Positions 44,212 to 55,812 of a stretch of DNA of 64,000 nt are shown here, piece after piece (the stretch's first letter is position 1; each line of letters opens with the position of its first letter). The notes under the pieces are model-generated. The model ran no database searches, was not told where the DNA came from, and saw only the letters and a program-made list of their open reading frames with translations. A program made the translations under genes and the position numbers. This DNA is from Diphasiastrum complanatum (Eukaryota > Streptophyta > Lycopodiopsida > Lycopodiales > Lycopodiaceae): the NCBI GenBank assembly GCA_029204225.1, contig CM055111.1:191001-255000 (forward strand), given 5' to 3'.

Positions 44212-44813
44212 ACTGTACAACAGCCAAAGAAGTTTGGGATTGTCTCAAGACTATCTATGAGGCTAAGAATACCTCTAGGCTTCCCACTCTTAGGAATCAA
44301 ATCTTTCAAAGTAGCCAAAAGAGTGATGAGAGTCCATCTAGTTATGTTTTGAGAGTAAAAGATATTCATAGAGAACTTGCTTGTATTGGTGACTCCATCA
44401 ATCAAAATGAGCTAGTTCAAGTCATTCTCAATGGCTTGAGAAGTGAATTTGATAACCTTGTCCAATCCTATGCCATTAAAGAGGAGCTACCAAGTTTGGA
44501 GGTTCTCCAAAGTGTGCTAATTTCAGAAGAATCAAGACAAGAGTACAAGCTCTTGAGGTTGGACAAGCTCTCTCTCACTCATAATGATGGCGAAGCTCTC
44601 TTTGCCAAGGATAAGCACAAAGGGAGGAGCAAGAACCAACATCAACAATCCTCAAGTAAGGACAAAGTCAAATCCAAAGGCAAAGATGAGGAGGAAGATG
44701 ATTCCTCTAATGCTTCATCATCCAAGCTCAAGAAGAAGAAGATCAAGTGCTTTTTTTGTGGCAAGAAAGGCCATTATGCCACCAATTGCTTCAAGAAGAA
44801 GAATCAACTCTAG
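44212..44813 (+). pseudogene. copia gag of element D
   Basis: It begins within the UBN2 core: AKEVWDCLKTIYEAKNTSRL, then YVLRVKDIHRELACIGDSIN, ELVQVILNGLRSEFDNLVQS, a Lys/Ser-rich linker and a perfect zinc knuckle CFFCGKKGHYATNC. It ends at TAG (44811-44813), after KKKNQL. The N-terminal third of gag is missing. In element B the same codon is AAG (Lys), so the stop is either a mutation or a gag/pol boundary. Confidence 0.9.
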
Positions 44814-46565
44814 CAAGCCAACATTACCAATGAGAAGGAAGACACTATTGCAAATGATGGAGAGGGATCTCTTATGGTCTCTAGTTTCTCATCTACTCCT
44901 TTCAAGAAGGATGGCCTATGGTATATTGATAGTGGAGCCTCTTCACATATGTGTAGCTCCAAGAACTCTTTCTCTTCTATTGCACCTTATGATGGAGTCA
45001 AGAAATCAATATACACTGCAAATGATTTTGAATGTCCTATTGAAGGCATAGGGAACATTCCCTTGAAGCTTGCATCCTCTAAAGTTCTTTCTCTCTCTGA
45101 AGTTCTTTATGTACCTAAGCTTACTAAGAATCTTATTAGTGTTGGCCAATTGCTTGATAATGGCCTTGATGTAGAATTCAATGTTGATACTCGCACTATC
45201 AAAAAGAATGATGAGATACTTGCATTAGGATCTAGATTTGGAGGCATCTATAAACTAGATCCAAATGAGTATGTGAATGCTTGTAATGTTGCTCTTGTGA
45301 ACAAGCTCTGTATGGAGGAATTATGGCATAGGAGATTGGGACATCCCAACTACAAATCCATGCTCTCTATGATCAAAGAAGACAAAGCTATTGGCTTGCC
45401 AAAGTCATTCTCCAAGAAGATCAAGCCTTGTGAGGCTTGTGCTATTGCTAAATCTCACAAAAAGCCATTTACAAGATCTTCAATCAATAGCAAGCATCCT
45501 TTGGAGTTAATTCACTCGGATGTGCATTTCTCATCAACTACAAGCAAGGGATGAGCCACTTGTTTTGTTACTTTCATTGATGATTTCACAAGATTCACTT
45601 GGATATATCTTCTTGCTTCAAAATCTATTGTGTTTGATCATTTCCTTATTTTCAAAGCTTATGTAGAGAAGCAATTCTCATTCAAGATTAAAGCTCTGAG
45701 AAGTGATGGAGGTGGTGAATATATCTCCAATAAATTTCAAGATTCTTGTGAGCTTGAAGGCATCCAAAGAGAGTTCTCTTGTGCCTACTCTCCATCCCAA
45801 AATGGAGTGGCCGAGAGAAAGAATAGATCTCTATGCGAATGTGCAAAATCTATGAGAATTGAGGCATCTTTTCCCAAAGATTTTTGGGGAGAAGCCATTA
45901 ATTGTGCAAATTATCTTTGCAATAGGCTCCCACATATAGCTCTTGGAGGAAAGTCACCATATGAAATCTTATATTTGAAGAAGCCTAAGGTTGATCACCT
46001 TAGAGTTTTTAAAGGCATATGCTTTGTCCATATTCCCTTGGAAACAAGGAAGAAGGAAGATCCTAGTGCATGCAAAGGGATCATGGTTGGATACTCATCC
46101 ACCAAGAAGGCCTATAGAGTCTTTATACTCTCTACTTCTCAAGTTATTGAAAGTAGAGATGTTGTCTTTCATGAAGATCAACACTCATCTTTTGAAGAGG
46201 CTGAGATCAAGAAGTCTATGAATGCATCACCAATTATTGATTTTGAAGACAATCATGATGTGATGGGGTCGAGATTTGAAAGAGACTCTCCTCGGATTTT
46301 CTCACCAAGAAGATCCATGAGAGATAGATCCGAGCCTAAGAGGTTCTCATATGTTGACAAAGGCAAACAAGTGGATCTTGATTCCGCTAATTGTGTTTTT
46401 TATGTCTCTCATGAAGAGCCAAAGAATGTACAAAAGGCACTCAATACCAAGGAGTGGTATGATGCCATGAAGCAAGAGTATGATGCATTGATCACCAACA
46501 ATACTTGGGAGCTTGTGGATCCTCCATCCAACAAGCATGTGATTGGTTGCAAGTGGGTATTTTAG
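44814..46565 (+). pseudogene. copia protease and integrase of element D
   Basis: It continues in the same frame as gag after the TAG. Protease is at LWYIDSGASSHM; pre-integrase ELWHRRLGHPNYKS; zinc site CEACAIAKSHKKP. A TGA at 45552-45554 replaces the GGA (Gly) of the 2258 copy. Integrase then continues: FIDDFTRFTWIY, LRSDGGGEYIS, SPSQNGVAERKNRSLCECAK and VIESRDVVF. A second stop, TAG at 46563-46565, follows GCKWVF at the start of RT. The catalytic D...D...E residues of integrase are all visible. Confidence 0.92.
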
Positions 46566-47959
46566 ATCAAGTTCAATCATGATGGCACCATCAACAAGTA
46601 TAAAGCAAGATTATGTGCCAAAAGAGATTTGCTCAAATTCATGGCCTTGATTATGAGGAGACCTTTGCACCCGTTGCAAAGATGGTGACAATAAGAATTC
46701 TTATTTCTCTTGCTTGTTTCTTTAAGTGGAAGGTGTTCCAATTAGATGTATCTAATGCTTTTCTAAATGTTTATCTTGAGGAGGAGATCTATATGGAACA
46801 GCCTCAAGGATTCATCAAGGATGACTCCAAAGTGTGCTTGCTCTTCAAAAGTCTTTATGGACTCAAGGAAGCACCAAGATCATGGTATTCAAGACTTAAT
46901 TCTTTTCTTATCTCACTAGGATTTACTCTTAGTGAATATGATCCTTCCATGTATCTAAAGTTTGTTGATAGCAATATTGTCATTCTTCTAATTTATATTG
47001 ATGACATTATTCTTTGTGGAAGTTGTATCAAGCTAGTTGATGAAACTAAGCTAGCACTTAGATGTGAGTTTAAAATGCAAGATCTAGGAGAGATACATTA
47101 CATCCTAGGCCTAGAAATTGATTTTTATGAGAATCATGTCTTTATATGCCAATCTAGATATGCACACTCTATGTTGAAAAAATTTCATATGGAAAATTCT
47201 AAGAGCATAGATACTTCAATGGAGCAAATTGTAAAAGATCCTAATAAAGGTGATGAAAGATCCTTTGAGGACATCACACTTTTTAGGAGTCTTGTAGGCT
47301 CCTTGATTTGGCTTACCATTACTAGGCCCGATCTAAGTTTTTGTGTGCACAAATTGAGTCAATTTATGCAAGATCCTAAGATCCATCATTGGAAGATGGC
47401 CAAGAGGATTCTAAGATATGTATCTTCATCTTGTGATTATGCTCTACTTTATAAAAGTGAAGATCTATCGACTGTTGGCTACTCGGATTCGGACTTTGCA
47501 AGTGACAAGATGGATCTAAAGTCTATTAGTGCATACACTATCTTTCTTGGAGGCAATCTAATATCTTGGCTTTCCAAAAAGCAAGATACTATATCTCTCT
47601 CTTCATGTGAGGCCGAGTACAAAGCACTCACTACAACTACCAAAGAGGTGCTCTGGATCAAGAGGTTATTAATGGAGCTAAAGTGCATCAAGGAAGGTGA
47701 TCTACCAATGATCAAGTGTGATAACACCTCGGCCCAAGCTCTTGCCAATAATCCCATATTTCATGCAAGAAGCAAGCACATACAAGTGGCACACCATTTT
47801 GTGAGAGAAAAGCTTATTGGAGGAGAAATCTATTTGGAGCATGTCAACTCGTCCTCTTGTATTGCTGATCTACTCACCAAGCCTTTGAGCAAAAGTGCTT
47901 TCATCAAGCATAGATCTAATCTTGGAGTTATATCAAGATCAATGCTTAAATCTTCATAG
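46566..47959 (+). pseudogene. copia reverse transcriptase and RNase H of element D
   Basis: After a one-base shift near 46610, the frame 46613-47959 runs KRFAQIHGLDYEETFAPVAK, FQLDVSNAFLNVYLEEEIYM, SLYGLKEAPRSWY, and the catalytic LLIYIDDIILCG (YIDD rather than YVDD). Then come RSLVGSLIWLTITRPDLSF and RNase H: GYSDSDFASDKMD, SSCEAEYKALTTTTKE, KCDNTSAQALANNP, HARSKHIQVAHHFV and IADLLTKPLSKSAF. It ends LKSS. This is the longest uninterrupted pol segment in the window and looks catalytically complete. Confidence 0.95.
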
Positions 47960-47965
47960 ATAATT

Positions 47966-47977
47966 TTTTAGGAGGAG
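47966..47977 (+). other. polypurine tract of element D
   Basis: TTTTAGGAGGAG ends directly at the LTR start TGTGAAG. Confidence 0.8.
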
Positions 47978-48298
47978 TGTGAAGAATTGAAAAAGATTAT
48001 CTATGTTAGATATAGGGGTCTTACGTTTTTTACATCAAGTATCTAGGTGTAGGTTGTTGATAGGAACAAGTTTAGCATAGATGGCAAATTATGCATTTCG
48101 ACTTGTAATGCCACTATTGAGCCAAAATAGAGTAAGAGGCTAAACTCGTGCCAATTAGAGTGTAGACAAGTGTAATGCCTATTTAGAGGTGGAACCATGT
48201 GTGGTCCAATAGGAATTTGAGGTGTGCTTGAATATAGTCCAATAGAATTAAGAGGTGCATGGATCAATGGTCCAATAGGATTAAGAGGTGACAAAGAT
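47978..48298 (+). repeat. 3' LTR of element D, truncated
   Basis: It begins TGTGAAGAATTGAAAAAG and matches the reverse complement of about 55470-55812. It breaks off near GAGGTGACAAAG, lacking about 400 bp of the full 735-bp LTR. The 48299-48617 stretch after it contains no recognisable gene. Confidence 0.85.
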
Positions 48299-48617
48299 CA
48301 GAGTAGCCAAAAATCTATAGGAGGGCGCACTTTTTCTAGAACAATATGTCAAAAAACTTGCAAACACCTCACCAAGCCATAAATGATGCTACCAACAATC
48401 TTAAATGGTCTATTAGACTTCTAGGAGGCATTTATACAGGTCCTATGAAGTAGGATGGGCTGAGAACAAAGATTTCTTGATTTATAGAAGTCAACATAGC
48501 TTCAAACTTGATGGACATGAAGCATAAGCCACCGGCCATCAATTTACAAGTTTGATAACTTGTTGAGAAGGTAAAAAGAGATGCCAATCATGTTGTAGAA
48601 AAATACAAAATGATCTC

Positions 48618-49440
48618 TGTTACAGCCATATTCAGCTAAGGACATGGAATAGTCCTAATATGGTAGACTGGCCCTCCAGTGATTGAGATTATTGGTCACG
48701 CCTAGATTTCATTCCACGTCGAGGCCTATTGGTGACTAATGACCTTGAGAGGACCCAGACACTCTAATTGAGACATATGGAGTAGTGCATGTACATGTGA
48801 TGGTTATAGGCAGGAGGAATGCATGAAGAGTTGCGATCTATTTATAGTTGACCTGCATGGAGATTGCATGAGTTCCTGCACATGAATTCTACTCTATATA
48901 TATTGAGGTAGTGATTATTCCATCGACGACTTTGGTCTAGATTATCAGTAGAGCTCTTCTCCTCTTGCTATCACATGGCATGTCTTGGGGGCTAAATTCG
49001 ATAGGTATCTCCAAGAGGGATCTAGGTTTGGTTGGGTGGTTTCTCTCCGTTGTCTCTCTTGTGTTTTCCTATCTTCATCTTAGGGGTGCTCGACTAAGAT
49101 GCGGTCTTGGATTTTTCATCAGATTGGAAGTTGAAGCACTTGGACCTTCATCCCGGTTTGGAGAGCTATTCTCTCAAGGGAATTATGGAGTTAGATTCAC
49201 TAATTTCAGTTGACGCATGCTTGTCAAAATTTGGTGGTAGAGTGCTCTTCTACTTGTCCATTTTTTATGATGATGTTGAGAATTAGTTTGAACTCTTTCA
49301 TAATTTTCTGTTTTTGGGACAGCTTTCAATCAGTCAAAATTTTGCATGTGCAAATCGGAGTGGCTTGTAGCTTGAATTTGCATTTTATTGGAGGTTTAAT
49401 GTTATGCAAATGTCCATAATGATGTTGGTATTGGATTCAA
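48618..49440 (+). repeat. family E LTR and leader, diverged copy
   Basis: It begins TGTTACAGCCATATTC and follows the LTR at 52223 to about 49085, but the last 40 bp with the LTR end and primer site are deleted. The following 49090-49440 matches the leader at 52725-52990 (AAGATGCGGTCTTGGAT, TCCCGGTTTGGAG, TGGTAGAGTGC). Confidence 0.75.
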
Positions 49441-50576
49441 GTAGATTTAGCTATGTTTGTGGATGAATAAACTGTTTACAGCTAAAAGAATTTGAATCTA
49501 AAAAATTGCACGATGAGGATTGTGAGCTATTTATTTTAGTCCTCTTGTGGATTTTGCAATTTTTTTTTATCATAGAATGGAATTGCATGTGAAACTCTCT
49601 ATTAACAAGCAAATTATGAGGCTAGAAGGAGTACGTTCTTTGCAAGAACTATCTATTCCTTGTATTAGAATTGGTTATGTGACTTTTCCAGTTTGTGAAG
49701 AAACTAGTATTGCACAAAATCTCCACTTTTTGTAACTTGCACAAATATGAGAAGGCAATGAGATTAGTTAGAATCCAAGAGTAAATTGAAAACAAACGAA
49801 AATAAAGAGAGTTGGTGTTCTTGAGAGCACTAATCATTATCTTTTGATTGCCACAAGGAGGAGAACAAGAGGAGCAAAGGCACGAGGATGAATGGAGGAG
49901 ATGAGCAAGAGCTAGTGGAGGAAGGAGGAAGTGCAAAAGCAAGAGGAAGAGAAAGCAACAAGACGAATCAAAAGGGAGGAGATGATAAAGAGAAAGAGGA
50001 GGGATTAAAGAACCAAAAGAGGAGACAAGAGGGCATGTGCATTCCTAGATTCCATCAATATCTCAACCTCCATTTATGAAAGGCCGCGGGAAGGGACATG
50101 GATTTCAAAATTTAAAAGAATATGTTATAGCGTTGCTATAACCCCTTCTAGAAGACAGAGGTTTCCAAGGGCCAAAGCCCTAAGCCCTTAATTACAAATC
50201 CTAAACTCTCAACCCTAGACCCTAAATCCAACCGATGCAAATGGTGAGTTCACATTCTTCTGTAGATGATGAGGCTGGACCATCACAGATTGGATTAAAG
50301 GCTTGGCTAAACTAGAGAATAGCATGCCCATGTGCACAATGATGTACATATGTGTATCAATGAGAGCGACGTATTACTATATCACACATTCACATGTACG
50401 GACAGATTGAGAGAGAGTCATTGTTTGTGCGGCCCGAATTCGGTTCTTCGATGAGTTTTATGTATCTATCTTTCTCTGCACTTGATGTTTACAAACTTAA
50501 CATTGTGCATTATTGCACATTTATCCTCTTTGTTTTTTCACTGTTCTTGACTGTTCTTGTGTTTCTTTTGTTTAGG
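49441..50576. other. no gene recognised
   Basis: It has only short open frames, one of them Lys/Glu/Gly rich (49888-50079). Around 50165-50220 there is a stretch resembling degraded CCCTAAA telomere-like repeats. Nothing supports a gene. Confidence 0.4.
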
Positions 50577-50875
50577 ATGATGACTCACATTCAGAAGTTG
50601 TCATGCAATCGACAAAGATTTAACCATGCAAGCATACGAGAGCCACCATTTTCCCTGCGTGTACATGTGGACTTGCACGAAGATATGTCTCAAGGAGATA
50701 GAATACATGAGGATATGTCATTTGCAATGCATGATCATGAGGGTGACATGGATGACATGATGGATAAATTCTTCACAAACCCACCCGAAGCCACATTGAT
50801 GAGGGGAAAAGAGATGATGCATGGCTTGGCATCCACTCCTTAGTACGAGGGTGCACAAATTTTAAAGTAGTGAGC
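50577..50875 (+). pseudogene. possible CACTA transposase N-terminal fragment (weak)
   Basis: The end of the 50394-50843 frame reads MMTHIQKLSCNRQRF, HDHEGDMDDMMDKFFTNPPE and ATLMRGKEMMHGLASTP, then after a stop YEGAQ. The spacing of acidic residues before a P-x-YEGA block recalls the segment before TNP2 (LLxDAxxPLYEGC). The match is weak; it could be an unrelated short frame. Confidence 0.3.
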
Positions 50876-51556
50876 TTGTTTACTAGTTTTGAACTTGCAG
50901 TATAGGTGGTCAATGAACACTTTTTCTGGCAGTTAGTTGTTGGAAATAGGTTTAGGATCAGGTGGCATGATAAGCGGTTCACAGTTAGGTAGCTGATAGG
51001 ATTAAGTTTAGGCAGTAGTTATGCGAGTAATTGATGGTAGATGTTTCATAACTATGGTGAGTTTGGGCTGCTAGATTATGCCTTTTAGTGAGTAAGATAG
51101 ATGTGAATGACAAGAGATTATGCATATTGTGAATCTCTAAGAATTAGTCATGTAATGAGATCTTTCTTGATAAGTTATGAAACAAGCTTTTGGTAGGATG
51201 GAAATTTGTTGCATACATTGAGAATGATTGTGATTTGATGTGTCTTTTGCCTGCACACTTTAGACTTAACAATGTTGAGGTCGGTCAATGGAGTATGGAA
51301 AAACATGGACTTTATTTGATTGGCTGCCCTCTTTAGTGATGACATTCATCATGTATGAGTTTGGTATTTCTAGAAACTCAATAGTTGGTCTTTGTAAAAA
51401 TATATGGAAGCTAACGTAGACATATGTTTCTGCATGTGACCTACACCCACGTTTGGCATGCTGGGAAAGTGAGTAGGGATGTCGTAGCATTTGGTTGACA
51501 ATATGCATGATGAAGCTGCTAGTCTAAGGCTTTGTTTTCTTGGGTGGACTTTATAG
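50876..51556. other. no gene recognised
   Basis: Non-coding on both strands as far as I can see. Confidence 0.4.
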
Positions 51557-51690
51557 GTTGAAGATTGCACATCTCCTTTGTTATCCTCTAGACATAACAT
51601 GTTTTTGGTAAATTCCATAGGGTTGAAGATTGCACATCTTCTTTATTATTGTTTAGATATTATCCTACACATAACATTGATATACTTGAT
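51557..51690. repeat. tandem duplication of about 64 bp
   Basis: GTTGAAGATTGCACATCT occurs at about 51559 and again at about 51623. Both units continue with CTTTGTTAT/CTTTATTAT, TAGA and ACATAACAT. Part of the unit (AACATGTTTTTGG and ATTCCATAGG) resembles 1411-1450. Confidence 0.7.
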
Positions 51691-51840
51691 CCAAGTAGCA
51701 ACTATCAAATTCCCTTCTAAGAAAAAAATAGTCTATCTTTTGGTACTATATTATTCCTTATGCAATTTATATACTAGGGCCTTTCCCTCTTGAAACTTTA
51801 ACGATTCTGTCATGAACACATCCTCTTGTAACACAACTAC

Positions 51841-52215
51841 ACATATGGGCATTTTGCCACATGACGCTGCCACGCGAACCCGATACTTAGCTGAAATTTT
51901 AACATTTTTTGTTTGCGTGGCACTACCACGCCAAAAATTTTTCGGGGACACTACTAGTGAAATCCAAGCTGGAGGTTGGGTCCGGCCACAAATTTTTAAT
52001 TTCACGTGGCACTGCCATGCGTGGCAGTGCCATGCAATTTTTTTAAACGCAAAATTCAAAAAATGGGTGCCAAAATGTGTTGGCATGGCAGAGCCACGCG
52101 TGGAAGTTCCACACACGGCTGTTATTTAACCACTTATCATGTGACATGTATCTCTAGAGATTTGCCACATGTGACAAATCTCTAGAGAAAATTACAGGTA
52201 GTCGGCTTTTTTTAT
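51841..52215. repeat. cluster of GCCACGCGTGGC-like palindromes
   Basis: CTGCCACGCGAACC, GCGTGGCACTACCACGCC, GTGGCACTGCCATGCGTGGC, AGCCACGCGTGGAAG and TTGCCACATGTGACAA follow each other within about 370 bp. This is the largest of three such clusters in the window. It lies just upstream of the LTR at 52223. Confidence 0.6.
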
Positions 52216-52222
52216 TGCCACA

Positions 52223-52700
52223 TGTGCTAACTATTATGGCTATATTCGGTTAAGGACCTGGAATAGTCCTAATGTGGTAGACCGGCCCTCCAGTGTTCGA
52301 GATTATTGGTCACGACATGATTCAATTCCATATCAAGGCCCCTAATTACCTTGAGAGGACCCAAACACTCTAATTGAGACATATGGAGTATTGCATGCCT
52401 GTGTGACGAATATAGGCAGGAGGACTGCATGAAAAGGTGTGATCTATTTATAGTTGATCTGCATGGGGGCTGCATGGTTTCATGCACAAGACTCTATTCT
52501 CTATATATGAGGTAGGGATTCTCTCGTCGACATATTGGGTTTAGGTTACCAGGTTCTCTCTTCTCCTCTTGCTTCACATGGCATGGCTTGGGGGCTAGAT
52601 CCAAGTTTGATCTAGGATTGATTGGGTGGTTTGGCTCCATAGTCTCTTCTATTGTGTTCCTCTATCCTCATCTTAGGGGTTGTCCCTTGGGGATCTTACA
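52223..52700 (+). repeat. family E LTR (5' LTR)
   Basis: It starts TGTGCTAACTATTATGGC (start within a few bases), continues with ATATTCGGTTAAGGACC, and ends GGGGATCTTACA at 52700. A primer site follows, so this is a plus-strand 5' LTR. The reverse-complement copy split by element C is at 34217-40069. Confidence 0.85.
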
Positions 52701-52701
52701 T

Positions 52702-52714
52702 TGGTATCAGAGCC
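52702..52714 (+). other. primer-binding site, family E
   Basis: TGGTATCAGAGCC one base after the LTR end, tRNA-iMet type. Confidence 0.9.
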
Positions 52715-54559
52715 CCGGCTAAGATGCGGTCTTGGATAGGAGTGGAGGCAAGCTCTACATGGGATTGGAAGAACAAAGCACTTGGATTAGCGTCCCGGTT
52801 TGGAGTGACAGATTTTTCAAGGGAAGTTTAGAAGTGGATTTACTAATTCATTGAGCTCTACAAATTTGTGGTAGAGTGCCCTTCTACGCATTTACTTTTC
52901 TTAAAGGTGTTTTGAATTAGTTTTGTAATTCATTTTTGATTTTCTGGTTTCTTGAGAAAGTTTCCAATTAATGTGGAATGATTTGCATGGGTGAATCATG
53001 TGGCTTGTTGCTTTGACTCACATCATAACTTTGATAGTTGCAATGGTCCGCAGTGCTCTTTGGTGATTACTTCACACATGTCTAAATTTTGGTTTAGTGA
53101 TGGAATGGTGAAGATGAATTTATTCAGTAAATTAGACCATTAGAGGTGCTGTTTTGTGGAGTAATTATTGCATGATAAGGGTGGTAGTTTTTTCCTAAAA
53201 CTGATCCTCTTTGGAAAAATGTGAATTGAGAACCTTGAATGGAATTACAGTCTTGTCAGTTGTGTGTAGGATGTTGAGAAAAAGCAGTGTTAGGAGTTGA
53301 ATCCCTGCAATCTTAATCTTTGAAAACTGATAAAATTCTTTTCCCAGTCATATGGACATTGAAGCTGTCCTGATTTGTGAGTGACCGGGTGTTTCCACCT
53401 TGCATGGCAAGTAAAGCAGAATGCAAGGACCGAGTATTTTTTCACTGGATTAGCTATTTCTCAGTTTGCTTTCTTTATTGCTTTAGAATGAACCTATAAA
53501 TCTTATGGGAAAGCTGAATAGAAATTTGGTTAAAAGAACAGTATTACATGTTGCAGTAATTCCTTGGAAAACTCGCTATTCTAGAGATGAGTAACTCAAT
53601 TGTTGTGTGAAAATCTGAAGTCGGCAACCTGTTCTGCCACGGACATAAGCCAAAAGGAATTTCAGATGATTAAGATCTCTGAAAGACCGTAGTTCTGCTA
53701 GTTTCTTCCCAAATTCGGTGATTGGTCTACTTGTGTTTTACCATGATAAACAAGATTTCTGATGGGGATCGATTGTCACAACAGATGGCTTGATAATTGT
53801 TGGTTGTTGGCTGATTCAGAGGGCGGGAAACTCGCTGAGGAACTTGTGAAATTCTGAAGTGCTGATTGTATCCCCTGGAAGACTGCCTCGGAGGCTAAAT
53901 CATTGGTTGGCTGGAAAAAGCAGGGCGCCACAGAAAAATTGGCAGATGAAACATTTCTCTAGAGATGGTAGTGTTCAGGAAACCTTTTTGAGGTTTCCCT
54001 CCAAAAACCGATATGTGAAAAAGTCCTTCAGCCTCTATTGAAGGCCCAAACTTAAAGGCTAAGTCCCAAATTTGTTTTTGAATCACTAAAGTGGCCTACG
54101 GTGAATAAAGTGTGCCAGTTTTCCTTTATAAAACCCAAGATTTATGACATAAAGAAATCCTGTACAATTTTTGCCATGTCCGTTTTTAGGAAAAGATTCT
54201 GGTTCCATTCTTGAACTATGCCGAATTTTCCGAACATTGCAGAGATGGCATCAGCTTGGTAACAATACTGTTACCCAGTGTAGATAGTAGATGGTGATGC
54301 CACTTGTTGAAACTGAAAAGCATTGATGGATCAATGACGTCCTTGCTTGCCATTTTTGCAATTGTTTCATTCCACTGTCAGCAAAGTGGTTGAAGTCATT
54401 GAGGTATTCACAATGATTGTGAATGATTGTAGAGCGTGATCTTGAGGAGAGTTCTTCTCCTCCAGCGAGGGTGGTCGTGGCTGAGGAAAGCTCGATGGTC
54501 TTCTCCTCAAGAGATCACAGCTGGAGGTCTTCTCTATCCCGATGGTCGCGGTTGTAACA
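52715..54559 (+). other. leader region of family E, no gene
   Basis: Sequence after the primer site matches 49090-49440 at first and then continues without long open frames. No gag is recognisable, so the element body is missing or non-coding. Confidence 0.5.
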
Positions 54560-55064
54560 TCTAATTCCTCTTTCAATCCCTTTTAAAAACCCTATTAGGT
54601 TTTGCTATAGGTTGTGAGTGGCCCTTGTGGGTATTATGGATTTTTTTGTTGGATGCAAGGTTGAGTCATAGCTTGATGACAATTTGCAATTCTGTAATTG
54701 CATGGATTGTTGCATGACAATTACCCAAGGATCGAGTTGTTTATAACTTTTGATTGGCTCAACCAAATGGTATGAAACTGATTGCATCAGAAACTAGACA
54801 AAAATAGCTTCAAACCAAGCTATCAAGCAAGATAAATGGATCAAGCATGAGAGAGAACTTCCAAACTAAAATTGGATGTTCCTCACACGTGTCTGAGCAC
54901 CTGTTTCCGTACAGTGCCAGGTCAGACCCAATCAATGTCCTTTTGATCTCTTTTAATCCAAAATCGAACAAGATAGCTAGGAAAATGGGCCTTGACAATT
55001 TCTAGCTCAAGATTGATGAATAGTTTCCACTTGAATGGATCAAAATGCATGGTAACCTTAGGTA
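54560..55064 (-). other. leader of a family D copia (minus strand)
   Basis: It adjoins the primer site at 55065-55077 on its downstream side (minus strand). CACACGTGTC is at 54884-54893. No coding sequence is seen. Confidence 0.5.
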
Positions 55065-55077
55065 GGCTCTGATACCA
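55065..55077 (-). other. primer-binding site, family D
   Basis: The minus strand reads TGGTATCAGAGCC directly after the LTR end. Confidence 0.85.
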
Positions 55078-55812
55078 TGTTGATTTCACACCTGTGGATT
55101 GTCCACAACATGTACTTGTGATCTCCTAAGGTGTGTAGATGCACCAAGATCAAGACTAGACTGAGATTCAAGATCAATCTTAGATCCTATGACAAAAGCA
55201 CACTACTACATGCATTCAATCACTTCCAACTCTCACTCACACATGTGGGAAGTATTCAAAAAATATTCCAAGTAAAAACAAGCTGCTGTCCGCGGATAGA
55301 GAGAGAAAAACCATCATGAGCTCTCGGGTAGAGAGGGAAAGCTAGAAATTCAATGACACTCAAAATCCACACAATCACCAAATCAATTAGATTCAAAATG
55401 AGGAGTACAATGATACTAGTAGATCCACGAGCTACCACTATGCTTAACTATGATTGTACCACACTTTGTCACCTCTTAATCCTATTGGACCATTGATCCA
55501 TGCACCTCTTAATTCTATTGGACTATATTCAAGCACACCTCAAATTCCTATTGGACCACACATGGTTCCACCTCTAAATCCTATTGGACCTCTTAGAATT
55601 CATCAAACAAAGGCATTACACTTGTCTACACTCTAATTGGCACGAGTTTAGCCTCTTACTCTATTTTGGCTCAATAGTGGCATTACAAGTGAAAATGCAT
55701 AATTTGCCATCTATGCCAAATTTGTTCCTATAACATCCTACACCTAGATACTTGATGTAAAAAACATAAGACCCCTATATCTAACATAGATAATCTTTTT
55801 CAATTATTCACA
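55078..55812 (-). repeat. family D LTR, complete
   Basis: 735 bp. On the minus strand it runs from TGTGAATAATTGAAAAAG to GTGTGAAATCAACA. It is the reverse complement of the partial LTR at 47978-48298 and is related to 60037-60519. Degenerate palindromes CACACCTGTGG (about 55087) and CACACATGTGG (about 55240) replace the G-box. Confidence 0.85.

Larger units (their letters stand above)
44191..48298 (+). mobile_element. copia LTR retrotransposon D (5'-truncated)
   Basis: Gag (truncated), protease, integrase, RT and RNase H are followed by a purine tract and a partial 3' LTR, all on the plus strand. The 5' LTR, primer site and start of gag are missing. The reading frame is broken by three in-frame stops and one shift, so this is the best-preserved pol here but not intact. 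It is closely related to element B and to the fragment at 2258-3202. Confidence 0.9.

Noticed and set aside
50165-50220. Telomere-like CCCTAAA stretch
   Set aside because: Units are too irregular to call an interstitial telomere; only a few exact CCTAAA units are present.
51751-52129. Overlapping frames of 105-121 codons on both strands
   Set aside because: They span the palindrome cluster on both strands and show no domain; opposite-strand openness is expected from the palindromic composition.
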